A stretch of DNA of 25,012 nt, from positions 1-25,012 of the forward strand of contig JAFGIA010000461.1 of the NCBI GenBank assembly GCA_016929795.1, given 5' to 3'. How positions within the stretch are numbered: position 1 is the stretch's first letter; each line of letters opens with the position of its first letter. A program made the translations under genes and the position numbers. Source of the stretch: Anaerolineae bacterium. Lineage in GTDB: Bacteria; Chloroflexota; Anaerolineae; JAAYZQ01. This document shows, in pieces, positions 1 through 6,628 of the stretch. The notes under the pieces were generated by a model that was given only the letters and a program-made list of their open reading frames with translations, did not search any database and was not told the origin of the DNA.

Positions 1-1
1 C

Positions 2-90
2 CCCCGCTCGCGGTGGACCACAGTCCACCGCCCCGCCGCGCGCATCGCCCCGCCCCCCACCCCCGCTCGCGGTGGACCACACTCCACCGC
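2..90. repeat. Two-copy 30-bp direct repeat with internal dyad
   Basis: A 30-bp unit occurs at 2-31 and again at 61-90, differing at one base, with a 29-bp C-rich spacer. Each unit contains a short dyad: GGTGGAC and GTCCACC around CACA in the first copy, with one base pair lost in the second. It lies downstream of the stop of the leftward NB-ARC gene. Only two copies are visible and the array may continue outside the window. Its function is unknown; a terminator-like or dispersed-repeat role is possible. Confidence 0.6.
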
Positions 91-111
91 TTCCCGGAAT
101 ACCCAGCTCCA

Positions 112-129
112 GGCCCCGTCCCCGGGGCC
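112..129. repeat. GC-rich hairpin downstream of the NB-ARC gene
   Basis: GGCCCC (112-117) and GGGGCC (124-129) form a 6-bp stem. No clear T-tract follows on the minus strand, so it is a poor classical terminator. The core closely matches the centre of the palindrome inside the NB-ARC coding region near 2262-2280, which suggests the two are related repeat elements. The remainder of 91-164 shows no gene or other signal. Confidence 0.45.
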
Positions 130-164
130 GGCCAATCAAACACACCGGGTAAAACGTCAAAAGG

Positions 165-2555
165 TCAAAGGGTTCCCTGCCCCAGCCTCTCCAGCAGCGC
201 CCCCGCCTCCTCCCACGCCACCTTATATGTGTAATCGGGCGGCCCGTCGCACCGCGCCAGATCCCGCGCCCGCCGCGCCAGCCGCACCGCCTCCTCCCCC
301 TCCCCCCGCGCCCGCGCCCGCTCCGCCAGAAAGAGGTGCGCGTCCGCCCCCTGCAGCGCGTACCCGCTCCGCTCCGTGATCGCCAGCGCCTCGCCCGCCA
401 GCCGCTCCGCCTCCTCCCCCTCCCCCTGCGCCGCCCGCAGCCGCGCCAGGTCGAGCAGGATGTCCGCCTCGTGATCGACCATATTGATCCCCCGGCAGCG
501 CGTCAGCGCCTCCGTCAGGTGCCGGTCCGCCTCGGCCGCCGCCGCCACGGCCGCCGCCCCCTCGCCCCTCGCCGCCGCCGCCCCGCGCGCCGCGCCCAGC
601 AGCCAGTGGGCGTCGACATAGTCGCGTACAGGGTACACAAACCTCGCGTCGTGGGCCGTCTCGTCCGCCAGCGCCAGCGCCCGGCCCGCCGCCTCGGCCG
701 CCCTGCCCACCGCCTCGCCCCGCGCCGCCCCATCCCCGGCCCCCCCGTGCCGGCGGGCCAGGAGCAGCGCGCGCAGCGCGCGGTAGGCCCACACAATCCC
801 CTGGGATTGCACATTTCGCTGCTTCTCAAAGATCCCCAGCGCCGCCGCCAGCGCCTCCCCCGCCTCCTCCCACGCCCCCCGGTAGGCGAGCAGCCGCCCC
901 AGCTCCCGGTGCCCGATCGCCTCCCTGAACTCGTCCCCGATCTCCCGGCACAGCGCGATCGCTTGGCGCAGCCCGGCCTCCCCCGCCCGCAGCGCGCCGA
1001 TCGCCACCTGCTGCGTGGCCAGGTTCCCCAGCCCGGTGGCGATACTATCCTTTTTTCCCTGCCGCTCCCGAATGGCGATCTGCCGCTCGAACAGCGGCAC
1101 CGCCCGCCCCGGCTGCCCGCTCTGGCCGTAGCTGTTGGCCAGCGCCGCCAGCGTCCACCCCTGGTCCCCCTCTTTCTTCAGCCGCGGCGGCCGCCCCTCC
1201 CCCTCCGGAAAGAGCGCGCGCAGCAGCTCGATGCACAACCCGTAGGCGCCAAACTGGTAGTAGAGCGGGTCGTGCAGGCGGTCGCGGAACAGGTCGCACG
1301 CCTCGTCGTACTGCCCCGCCCGCACCGTGTGGTGGTAGAGCTCGATCACCGCGCCCAGCTCCTCCACCCGCCCGGCCCGCTCCGGCGCCGGCACCGCCGC
1401 GAAATAGTCGCGCAGGTGCGCGTGCGCCTCCGCCCGCGCGCCCCCCGCCAGCCTGTCGTACGCGTAGCGCCGCACGATCGGGTGCAGGTCATAGCGCCCC
1501 TCCCGCACGTCGCGCTGCAACAATCCCCGCCCCACCAGGTCGCGCAGCGCCTCGTCCACCACCGCCGCCGGCGAGCCCGCAAACGTCTGCTCGCCCACCG
1601 CCCGCAGCGCCTCGTACCCCACCGGCCCGCGAAAGCACGCGATCTGGCTCAGCAACTGTCGCCCCGCCGGCGCCAGGCTGCCGTACGCCCTCTCCAGCAC
1701 GTGGTGCCGCCGCTGCACTAGCTCCCCCGCCACGTCCAGCCGCCCCGCCGCGGCGATATCCCCCGGCTGCGCCAGGTCGCGCGCCACCAGCCCCGCCACC
1801 AGCCGCAGGCTGAGCGGGTGGTAGCCGTACGGCGCGCACGCCGCCTCGATCTCGGCCCGCCCGCCGCGGATGCCCTGCGCCCGGAAAAAGGCCACCGCGT
1901 CCGCCGGCGCCATCTGCGTCAATTCCTCCTCCCGGCACCCTGCCACCAGCTCGCCCCCCTGCGCTTCCACCGCCCGCGGCCGCAGCCGCGTCGTCATCAG
2001 CACCTTCCCCCGCACCCCCGGCAGGCACGCCACCCCCCGCAGGAAAACCTCCGCCAGCGGGCTGATGCACTCCAGCCGCGCCGCCCGCTCCCCCCCATCC
2101 GCATCGTCCCCCTGGTACGCCGCCCCCATCGAGTCGTACGCCCGCAGCGCCCGCTCGAACCCATCCAGCACCACCAGCGTCCCCGGCCTGTACATCAACC
2201 GCAGCAGCGCCTCCAGCAACTGCCGCGGCGTCGCGTGCGGTGCACCTCGGCCCGCGCTCCCGGCCCCGTCCCGGGGCCGGAGCGTGGGCAGGTGCGCCGC
2301 ACGTGGTGCACCCGCCAGGTACCCCACCGCCTCCCGCGCAAAGGCCTCAAACTCCCGCTCGTCGTAAAAGCTCCACCACACGACCCTCGGCCAGCGCCCC
2401 GGGGCCACGTCGTCCATCAGCCACTGCCAGGCCAGCGCGCTCTTGCCAAACCCGCCCAGCGCCCGCACCACCAGCAGTGGGTGCGCCCAGTCCTCCTCCA
2501 GCCACGCGCCCAGCAGCGCCCGCTCGGCCGCGCGCCCCGTAAAGTTGGGCAGCAT
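165..2555 (-). CDS. NB-ARC (STAND) ATPase with TPR repeats; C-terminal part of a frameshifted TIR-NB-ARC-TPR protein
   Basis: This is a signal-transducing STAND ATPase: an NTP-driven switch whose C-terminal repeats usually sense a ligand. Counted from the ATG at 2555 (796 aa) it shows a P-loop ALGGFGKS (32-39), Walker B VVLDGFE (about 128-134), a sensor-like VLMTTRLRP (about 186-194), a GYHPLSL motif (about 244-250) and an MHD-like DLHPIVR (about 356-362). Helical TPR-type repeats rich in Ala/Glu/Arg fill the rest. The ATG at 2555 has no Shine-Dalgarno sequence. The frame stays open upstream to a TGA at 2601-2603, and LAHPY immediately before this Met looks like normal family sequence. It is therefore more likely the second half of a protein beginning with the TIR domain at 3003, separated by a +1 frameshift. 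Residues 85-106 are a palindromic insertion. The family assignment is confident; the start and intactness are not. Confidence 0.85.
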   Translation of the reverse strand: MLPNFTGRAAERALLGAWLEEDWAHPLLVVRALGGFGKSALAWQWLMDDVAPGRWPRVVWWSFYDEREFEAFAREAVGYLAGAPRAAHLPTLRPRDGAGSAGRGAPHATPRQLLEALLRLMYRPGTLVVLDGFERALRAYDSMGAAYQGDDADGGERAARLECISPLAEVFLRGVACLPGVRGKVLMTTRLRPRAVEAQGGELVAGCREEELTQMAPADAVAFFRAQGIRGGRAEIEAACAPYGYHPLSLRLVAGLVARDLAQPGDIAAAGRLDVAGELVQRRHHVLERAYGSLAPAGRQLLSQIACFRGPVGYEALRAVGEQTFAGSPAAVVDEALRDLVGRGLLQRDVREGRYDLHPIVRRYAYDRLAGGARAEAHAHLRDYFAAVPAPERAGRVEELGAVIELYHHTVRAGQYDEACDLFRDRLHDPLYYQFGAYGLCIELLRALFPEGEGRPPRLKKEGDQGWTLAALANSYGQSGQPGRAVPLFERQIAIRERQGKKDSIATGLGNLATQQVAIGALRAGEAGLRQAIALCREIGDEFREAIGHRELGRLLAYRGAWEEAGEALAAALGIFEKQRNVQSQGIVWAYRALRALLLARRHGGAGDGAARGEAVGRAAEAAGRALALADETAHDARFVYPVRDYVDAHWLLGAARGAAAARGEGAAAVAAAAEADRHLTEALTRCRGINMVDHEADILLDLARLRAAQGEGEEAERLAGEALAITERSGYALQGADAHLFLAERARARGEGEEAVRLARRARDLARCDGPPDYTYKVAWEEAGALLERLGQGTL
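2239..2312. repeat. In-frame palindromic insertion (66 bp) with 8-bp flanking direct repeat
   Basis: GGTGCACC occurs at 2239-2246 and 2305-2312, exactly 66 bp apart. Between and across them lies an imperfect palindrome with arms at about 2235-2268 and 2271-2302 and a two-base centre. On the coding (minus) strand the flanking copies both encode Gly-Ala-Pro, and the element adds 22 residues between YLAGAP and HATPRQ without breaking the frame. Removing it gives the continuous YLAGAPHATPRQLLEALL expected for this NB-ARC family. This looks like a small mobile palindromic element inserted in a gene. Confidence 0.7.
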
Positions 2556-3003
2556 GGGGTAGGGGTGCGCCAGGCACCACCCGCGCCGCCCCCAGCGCCG
2601 TCAGGAGCTGCCTCCAGGCGATCTCCTCGTCCGCCCGGTCGGCAAAATCGACGTACGTCAGGCGCCCGATGTGCAGCGGCAGCGCGCACGCCTCCTTCAG
2701 CAAGGGGATCAAGCGCCGCTTTCTGGCCGCCGGGTCGAGGGTCTCTACCATCGAGTCGGCATACGCGGCCCACTCACTCTCCAGGTAGGCCGGCGTCAGC
2801 ACCAGCAGCGTCCTCGCGCTCTCCACCACCGTCCGCTCCACCTCGCCCGCCCGCGACGCCCCCGCCTGGAAATCGCGCCACGCCACGCACACGCGCAGCC
2901 CCTCCCCCTCCAGCCGTGGCAGCAGCACCTCCCGCACCCAATCGCGATCGGGTTCCGCGTGCGAGACGTACACGCCGTGCCGGTACCCCTCCGTCCCCGT
3001 CAC
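2347..3003 (-). CDS. TIR domain protein, N-terminal part of frameshifted TIR-NB-ARC gene; catalytic Glu apparently missing
   Basis: The first ~145 residues form a TIR domain: strand VYVSH (11-15), LLPRLEGEGLRVCV, RDFQAGA, RTLLVLTPAYL, RRLIPLLKEACALPL and YVDFAD. TIR domains of bacterial immune proteins cleave NAD+ or signal by assembly. The usual catalytic Glu lies four residues after the Trp of the SxW motif; here W78 is followed by AAYA, so position 82 is Ala. After about 2603 the frame becomes low-complexity Gly/Ala sequence down to 2347, while the NB-ARC domain continues in another frame; the real protein probably shifts near 2560-2600. I prefer the GTG at 3003, which is preceded by GGAGG; an in-frame GTG at 3021 is the alternative. 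It is about 60% identical by eye to the TIR of the neighbouring gene, which suggests duplication. Confidence 0.75.
   Translation of the reverse strand: MTGTEGYRHGVYVSHAEPDRDWVREVLLPRLEGEGLRVCVAWRDFQAGASRAGEVERTVVESARTLLVLTPAYLESEWAAYADSMVETLDPAARKRRLIPLLKEACALPLHIGRLTYVDFADRADEEIAWRQLLTALGAARVVPGAPLPHAAQLYGARGRAGAAGRVAGGGLGAPTAGGAGAGRVWQERAGLAVADGRRGPGALAEGRVVELLRRAGV
2556..2603 (-). other. Frameshift zone between TIR and NB-ARC frames
   Basis: The TIR frame is coding-like up to LLTALGAA. The NB-ARC frame opens immediately after its TGA at 2601-2603 and reads LAHPYPMLPNFTGR. A one-base deletion, for example within the G5 run near 2590, would join them seamlessly. No Shine-Dalgarno sequence precedes the internal ATG. 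It could be a real inactivating mutation, a sequencing or assembly error, or a programmed shift; no classical slippery heptamer is seen. Confidence 0.65.
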
Positions 3004-3104
3004 CTTACCTCCCCAATGCACTCACCGCGCAGCCAGCAGACGCGTTCGGCCCACGAGAGCGCCAAAAAGCCAAAGAAAACGCTCGCGCCCCGGGAGCGCC
3101 CCCC

Positions 3105-3140
3105 TTTCGCGCCTTTCGCCCATTTCGCGCCCTTCGTGGT
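3105..3140. repeat. 9-bp short tandem repeat (TTTCGCGCC type)
   Basis: Four consecutive degenerate 9-mers occur: TTTCGCGCC, TTTCGCCCA, TTTCGCGCC and CTTCGTGGT. They lie in the 150-bp gap between the two leftward TIR genes. The rest of 3004-3152 shows no gene, promoter or terminator that I can support. Confidence 0.5.
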
Positions 3141-3152
3141 CCACATGCCCCC

Positions 3153-3902
3153 TCACAACGCCGCCAGGAACCGCTCGTACTGCCGCTCGTTCTCCTCTGC
3201 CACCGCCGCCAGCAGCTCCGTCCAGAGCAGCCGCGCCTGCACGTACTCGATCACCTCGTCCACCATCTCCGCCAGCCCCTGCCCCGGCCCGAACTGCGCC
3301 ACCACCGGGCGCAACACCGGCCGGTCCTGGCAGAAACGGCGCAGCTCCTCGGCCCCAAACGCGTCGGTCAGCAGCTTGCGCACCTGGCGGATCGGCGGGT
3401 GATCAGGGTCGATGGCGGGGATGAGGCGCGCCGCCGGCACAGGGGAAGCAGCAGGTTCACGCCGGGCGCCAGGGGGCGGCGCACTCGCCCCGTCTGCCGC
3501 CGCGCCGAGCGCGCCCAGCAGCCGCGCCCACCCCAGCGCTCGCTCCGCCGGGTCGGTCAGGTCCACGTACCCCAGGTACCCGATCCGCACCGGCAGCGCG
3601 CACGCCTCCTTCAGCACCGGGATCAGCCGCCGCTCGCGTGCCCCCGGGTCGAGCACCTGCAGCATCAGCGTCTCGAACTCGGTCCACGCGCTCCCCAGGT
3701 AGGCCGGCGTCAGCACGAGGAGCGTCTTGGTGCTCTCGACCACCGCCCGCTCCATCTCGGTCACGATCGGCGCCCCGACCGCAAAATCGCGATAATCGAT
3801 GCACACCGTCAGCCCCGCCCCTTCCAGCCTCGGCAGCAGCTCCCCCCTCACCCACGCCCTGTCCGCCCGGCTGTAGGACACAAACACGTCATACTCTGCC
3901 AT
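3153..3902 (-). CDS. TIR domain protein with C-terminal effector-associated (death-like) domain
   Basis: A 249-aa cytosolic protein. Residues 4-135 are a TIR domain (YDVFVSYSRADR at 4-15, LVLTPAYL, then SAWTEFE with W73 and the probable NADase Glu at E77, RRLIPVLKEACALPV and YVDLTD). Residues 137-168 are a Pro/Ala-rich linker. Residues 170-245 (RQVRKLLTDAFGAEELRRFC, then LAEMVDEVIEYVQ) resemble the small helical effector-associated domains that recruit partners by like-with-like contact in bacterial STAND conflict systems, most like the EAD7 group from memory. The ATG at 3902 is chosen because GAGGAGGAG precedes it and the TIR strand starts there. A longer open frame to 4046 reads through a palindrome and is rejected. 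This looks like an intact effector, unlike the neighbouring TIR; the exact EAD subtype is uncertain. Confidence 0.85.
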   Translation of the reverse strand: MAEYDVFVSYSRADRAWVRGELLPRLEGAGLTVCIDYRDFAVGAPIVTEMERAVVESTKTLLVLTPAYLGSAWTEFETLMLQVLDPGARERRLIPVLKEACALPVRIGYLGYVDLTDPAERALGWARLLGALGAAADGASAPPPGARREPAASPVPAARLIPAIDPDHPPIRQVRKLLTDAFGAEELRRFCQDRPVLRPVVAQFGPGQGLAEMVDEVIEYVQARLLWTELLAAVAEENERQYERFLAAL

Positions 3903-3932
3903 GCGCGCCCTCCTCCTCGTTGAGCTACGTTG

Positions 3933-3961
3933 AGTATAACATAAGGCGCGTGAAAGGACAA
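3933..3961 (-). promoter_or_regulatory. Promoter of TIR-EAD gene
   Basis: On the minus strand TTGTCC (3961-3956) and TATACT (3938-3933) are separated by 17 bp, about 30 bp upstream of the ATG at 3902, which has a good Shine-Dalgarno sequence. The -35 hexamer overlaps the edge of the large palindrome at 3960-4021. Confidence 0.65.
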
Positions 3962-4021
3962 TCGGGCAATTCGGAAATGGGGCACCCCCAAGGGGGTGCC
4001 CCATTTCCGAATTGCCCGATT
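3960..4021. repeat. Perfect palindrome, 30-bp arms, 2-base loop
   Basis: Positions 3960-3989 and 3992-4021 are exact reverse complements around a central AA. It lies between two divergent promoters, so it cannot be a terminator for either gene. One arm overlaps the -35 of the TIR-EAD gene; the other ends about 38 bp before the -35 of the WYL regulator. It may be an operator, a palindromic mobile element or a cruciform. No flanking direct repeat was found. Confidence 0.85.
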
Positions 4022-4059
4022 TCCTGCCACCCCCCGTCATATACACCCCCGTTCATGAC

Positions 4060-4087
4060 GTGACATGTCCACAATTTGTGCTATAAT
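4060..4087 (+). promoter_or_regulatory. Promoter of WYL regulator, giving a leaderless transcript
   Basis: GTGACA (4060-4065), a 16-bp spacer and a consensus TATAAT (4082-4087). The ATG at 4094 begins only 7 nt after the -10, where transcription should start, and there is no Shine-Dalgarno sequence. The mRNA is therefore probably leaderless. Confidence 0.7.
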
Positions 4088-4093
4088 ACCCCC

Positions 4094-5065
4094 ATGACCA
4101 ACGTCGCCACACGCCTCATCTCTGTCATCATGATGCTCCAGTCGCGCGGCACGCTCAAGGCCGGCGAGCTGGCCGAAGAGCTGGGCGTCTCGGAGCGCAC
4201 CGTGCACCGCTACATGGGCATGCTCGACGAGCTCGGCATCCCGATCTATTCCGAGCGTGGCCCCTATGGCGGCTTTTCGCTGGTCCGCGGCTACAAGCTC
4301 CCGCCCCTCGTCTTCACCCCCGAGGAAGCGACCGCCCTCTACCTGGGCGCCGAGCTGGTCAAGGACGTGTGGGGCGCCTCCTACCGCGACGCCGTCGTGG
4401 CGGCCACAGCCAAGCTCGACAACGTCCTGCCCGACGCGCTCCTCGACGAGGTGCAGCAGGTGCAGCGCCGCCTGGTCGTCACCGGTTGGCTGCGCCGCGA
4501 CTATGGCCCCTGGGAGCCGGTCCTCGACGATCTGCGCCGCTCCGTCGCCCGGCGGCGGCAGATCAGCATCGTTTACCGCTCCTTCCGCCAGCAGGTAACC
4601 CGCCGCATCGTCGATCCCTACGCCCTGGCGCTCCAGTGGGGCAACTGGTACCTGGTGGGCCTCTGCCACCTGCGCGGCAACCTGCGCACCTTTCGCGTCG
4701 ACCGCATCGAAGAGGTTGAGGGCACCGGTGCGACGTTCGAGGTGCCGCCCACCTTTTCGGCACGCGACTACCTGCTCCAGATGGCCCAGGAGCGCCCGAC
4801 CAGCTACTACCAGGTGTCGGTGCGTTTTGAACCCGACGTGGCGCACATCGTCCGCGAGCGCCGTGAGGAGTGGCAGCACCTGGCGGAGCATGACGACGGC
4901 TCGGTCACCCTCTCCTTCGACGCGGCCGACCTGGCCTGGCCCTGCCGCTGGGTGCTCACCTACCAGGACCGGGCCACCGTCCTCGCCCCCCCCGAGCTCG
5001 TGCGCATGGTCCGCGACGCCGCCCGCGCCATCGCCGCCCGCTACGACGATACAGGTATCGGGTAG
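4094..5065 (+). CDS. HTH-WYL domain transcriptional regulator (YafY-like)
   Basis: A 323-aa DNA-binding regulator. Residues 1-60 form a winged helix of HTH_11 type (LKAGELAEELGVSERTVHRYMGMLDELGIPI) followed by the wing GPYGGFSL. The middle holds the WYL domain (RRRQISIVYRS, RRIVDPYAL, GNWYLVGLCHLRGNLRTFRV), which binds ligands or nucleic acid. The end is the WCX extension (YQVSVRFEPDVAHIVRER through RMVRDAARAIA). The start at 4094 fits the domain and an adjacent TATAAT box; a TTG 18 bp upstream lies inside the promoter and is rejected. It is divergent from the TIR-EAD gene with a palindrome between them. WYL regulators such as BrxR and CapW repress phage-defence operons, so control of the TIR genes is plausible but inferred. 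Confidence 0.93.
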   Translation: MTNVATRLISVIMMLQSRGTLKAGELAEELGVSERTVHRYMGMLDELGIPIYSERGPYGGFSLVRGYKLPPLVFTPEEATALYLGAELVKDVWGASYRDAVVAATAKLDNVLPDALLDEVQQVQRRLVVTGWLRRDYGPWEPVLDDLRRSVARRRQISIVYRSFRQQVTRRIVDPYALALQWGNWYLVGLCHLRGNLRTFRVDRIEEVEGTGATFEVPPTFSARDYLLQMAQERPTSYYQVSVRFEPDVAHIVRERREEWQHLAEHDDGSVTLSFDAADLAWPCRWVLTYQDRATVLAPPELVRMVRDAARAIAARYDDTGIG

Positions 5066-5107
5066 CAGGGAACAGGCGCCCGCTCCCCAATATCCAATAT
5101 CCAATCC
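5057..5107. repeat. Heptameric short repeats (CCAATAT, GGGTAGC types)
   Basis: The 3' end of the WYL gene runs into GGTATCGGGTAGCAGGGAAC and then CCAATAT repeated at a 7-nt period (about 5087-5105). Related motifs recur at about 19854-19890 and 24794-24813. The stop codon TAG lies within the repeat-like sequence. Confidence 0.55.
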
Positions 5108-5117
5108 CCCCCGCCCC

Positions 5118-5146
5118 TTGCCTGCCCACCGCCCCTGTGGTATCAT
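5118..5146 (+). promoter_or_regulatory. Promoter of GT39-like gene, leaderless
   Basis: TTGCCT (5118-5123), a 17-bp spacer and TATCAT (5141-5146). The ATG at 5153 is 6 nt past the -10 and lacks a Shine-Dalgarno sequence, so the transcript probably starts at or next to the start codon. Confidence 0.6.
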
Positions 5147-5152
5147 CCCATC

Positions 5153-6628
5153 ATGGAAACAAGTGACAAGACACTGCCTGCCAGGCTGATCCTGCTCGTG
5201 TGCGCGGCCGCCCTGCTGGCGACGGCCGCGATCGCCTATTTTGCCTTCGAGCGCCTGCCCCACCTCGAGGACGAGGTCGCCTACCTCTTCCAGGCCAGGA
5301 CGCTGGCCCTTGGCCGCCTCACTGTCCCCTCTCCCGAGCACCCCGATGCCTTCTGGACTCCCTTCGTCCTCGACTACCGGGGCGCGCGATTTGGCAAATA
5401 TCCGCCTGGCTGGCCCGCGTTGCTCGCCCTCGGCCTGCTGGCGCGCGCGGAGTGGCTGGTGAACCCCTTTCTCGCCGCGCTCGCACTCTACCTCGTCTAT
5501 CGCCTCGGCGAGACGCTCTACGACCGCCGGACGGGCCTGCTGGCTGCCCTCTTCGGCCTCGTCTCGCCCCTCTTTCTGACGCTGAGTGGCTCCTTCCTGT
5601 CGCACCTCGCCAGCCTGGTCTGGCTGCTCCTCTTCAGCCTCTGGTTCATCTGGACCGCGCGCGGCCGCCACCCGGCCTATGCCCTCGGCGCCGGCCTGGC
5701 CCTTGGCGCCGCCTTTCTCACCCGCTCGCTGACCGCCGCGGCCTACGCCCTGCCTTTTGTGCTCTACAGCGCCTGCCAGCTCGTCACGCGCCGCCAGCCC
5801 CACTGGCCGCGCTACCTGCTCGTGGCCGCGGCCGGCGGCGCCGTCGCCGCCCTCCTCCCTGTCTACCAGTGGGCCGTCACGGGCGATCCCTGGCTCAACC
5901 CCTACGTCCTCTGGTGGCCCTACGACCGGATCGGGTTCGGGCCGGGCATTGGCGCCATGCCCGGCGGCCACTCGCCCTTCTACGCCTGGATCAACCTGAA
6001 GCAGGACCTGTCCCGCTCGGCCACCGACCTGCTCGGCTGGCCCGGCCTGAGCTGGCTGCTGCCGCTCGCCGGCCTGGCGCTCTGGCCGCGGCGCGCGCGC
6101 GACTGGGGGCTGGCCGCCCCCTTCACCTGCCTGGTAGTCGCCTACCTTTTTTACTGGATCGGCTCGCCGTCACGCCTCTGGGGGCCGCGCTACTATTTCG
6201 AGGGCTTTGCCGGGCTCTGGCTCCTGGCGGCCGTGGGCGCGCGCAAGGCGTGGGCGTGGGCCGCCGGGCAGGAACCGTCAGCGTGGCTGCGGAGGGGCAT
6301 CGCCGGAATAGTGGTCGTGATGATGGCCGTCAGCCTGGTCGCCAACATGCCGTGGCGGCTGGAAGAAGCGCACGGATTCTATGGCATCACACGTGCCCAG
6401 CTCGACCCGGTCGAGCAGGCGGGGCTGGAGAATGCGGTAGTGATCGTCTATGCCGAGCGCTGGCTGGAATATGGCGCCCTGCTCGCCGGCATGAGCCCGC
6501 TGCTCGACGACGACGTGGTATATGCGCGTGGCAGCAACCCGGCGGCCGACGCGCAAGTGATCGCGCAATTTCCCGGCCGCGACGTCTACTACCTGCACAA
6601 CGGCATTCTGTCACGCACACCGCCATGA
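5153..6628 (+). CDS. Polytopic membrane glycosyltransferase, GT39/GT-C type
   Basis: A 491-aa integral membrane protein. Residues 11-30 form the first membrane helix, followed at once by HLEDEVAYLFQARTL (37-51), whose acidic pair matches the conserved catalytic Asp/Glu of the first outer loop in GT-C enzymes. A second loop has GKYPPGWPALLAL. About ten more hydrophobic segments follow (for example TGLLAALFGLVSPLFLTL), and a short soluble tail closes the protein. Such enzymes transfer sugars from polyprenyl-phosphate donors to lipid or protein outside the membrane; the acceptor here is unknown. It ends in ATGA, overlapping the next gene by 4 nt, so the two are translationally coupled. The fold is confident; donor and acceptor are not predictable. 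Confidence 0.85.
   Translation: METSDKTLPARLILLVCAAALLATAAIAYFAFERLPHLEDEVAYLFQARTLALGRLTVPSPEHPDAFWTPFVLDYRGARFGKYPPGWPALLALGLLARAEWLVNPFLAALALYLVYRLGETLYDRRTGLLAALFGLVSPLFLTLSGSFLSHLASLVWLLLFSLWFIWTARGRHPAYALGAGLALGAAFLTRSLTAAAYALPFVLYSACQLVTRRQPHWPRYLLVAAAGGAVAALLPVYQWAVTGDPWLNPYVLWWPYDRIGFGPGIGAMPGGHSPFYAWINLKQDLSRSATDLLGWPGLSWLLPLAGLALWPRRARDWGLAAPFTCLVVAYLFYWIGSPSRLWGPRYYFEGFAGLWLLAAVGARKAWAWAAGQEPSAWLRRGIAGIVVVMMAVSLVANMPWRLEEAHGFYGITRAQLDPVEQAGLENAVVIVYAERWLEYGALLAGMSPLLDDDVVYARGSNPAADAQVIAQFPGRDVYYLHNGILSRTPP

Noticed and set aside
2..90. CRISPR array
   Set aside because: Only two units, a low-complexity C-rich spacer, and no cas genes in the window.
336..3923. Long rightward open frames opposite the TIR/NB-ARC genes (for example 336-1721 and 1818-3923)
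   Set aside because: They are antisense to clear domains, extremely Arg/Pro/His-rich, and are by-products of high-GC codon bias.
3903..4046. Longer start for the TIR-EAD gene
   Set aside because: The added residues are translated palindrome and promoter; a good Shine-Dalgarno site precedes 3902.
4037..5971. 644-aa leftward open frame opposite the WYL and GT39-like genes
   Set aside because: It has no domain signature, is antisense to two well-supported genes and crosses their promoters.
5200..6624. Upstream extension of the toroid-fold gene through the GT39-like gene
   Set aside because: The extension is an Arg/Pro/Ala-rich shadow frame; real sequence begins at the ATGA overlap at 6625.
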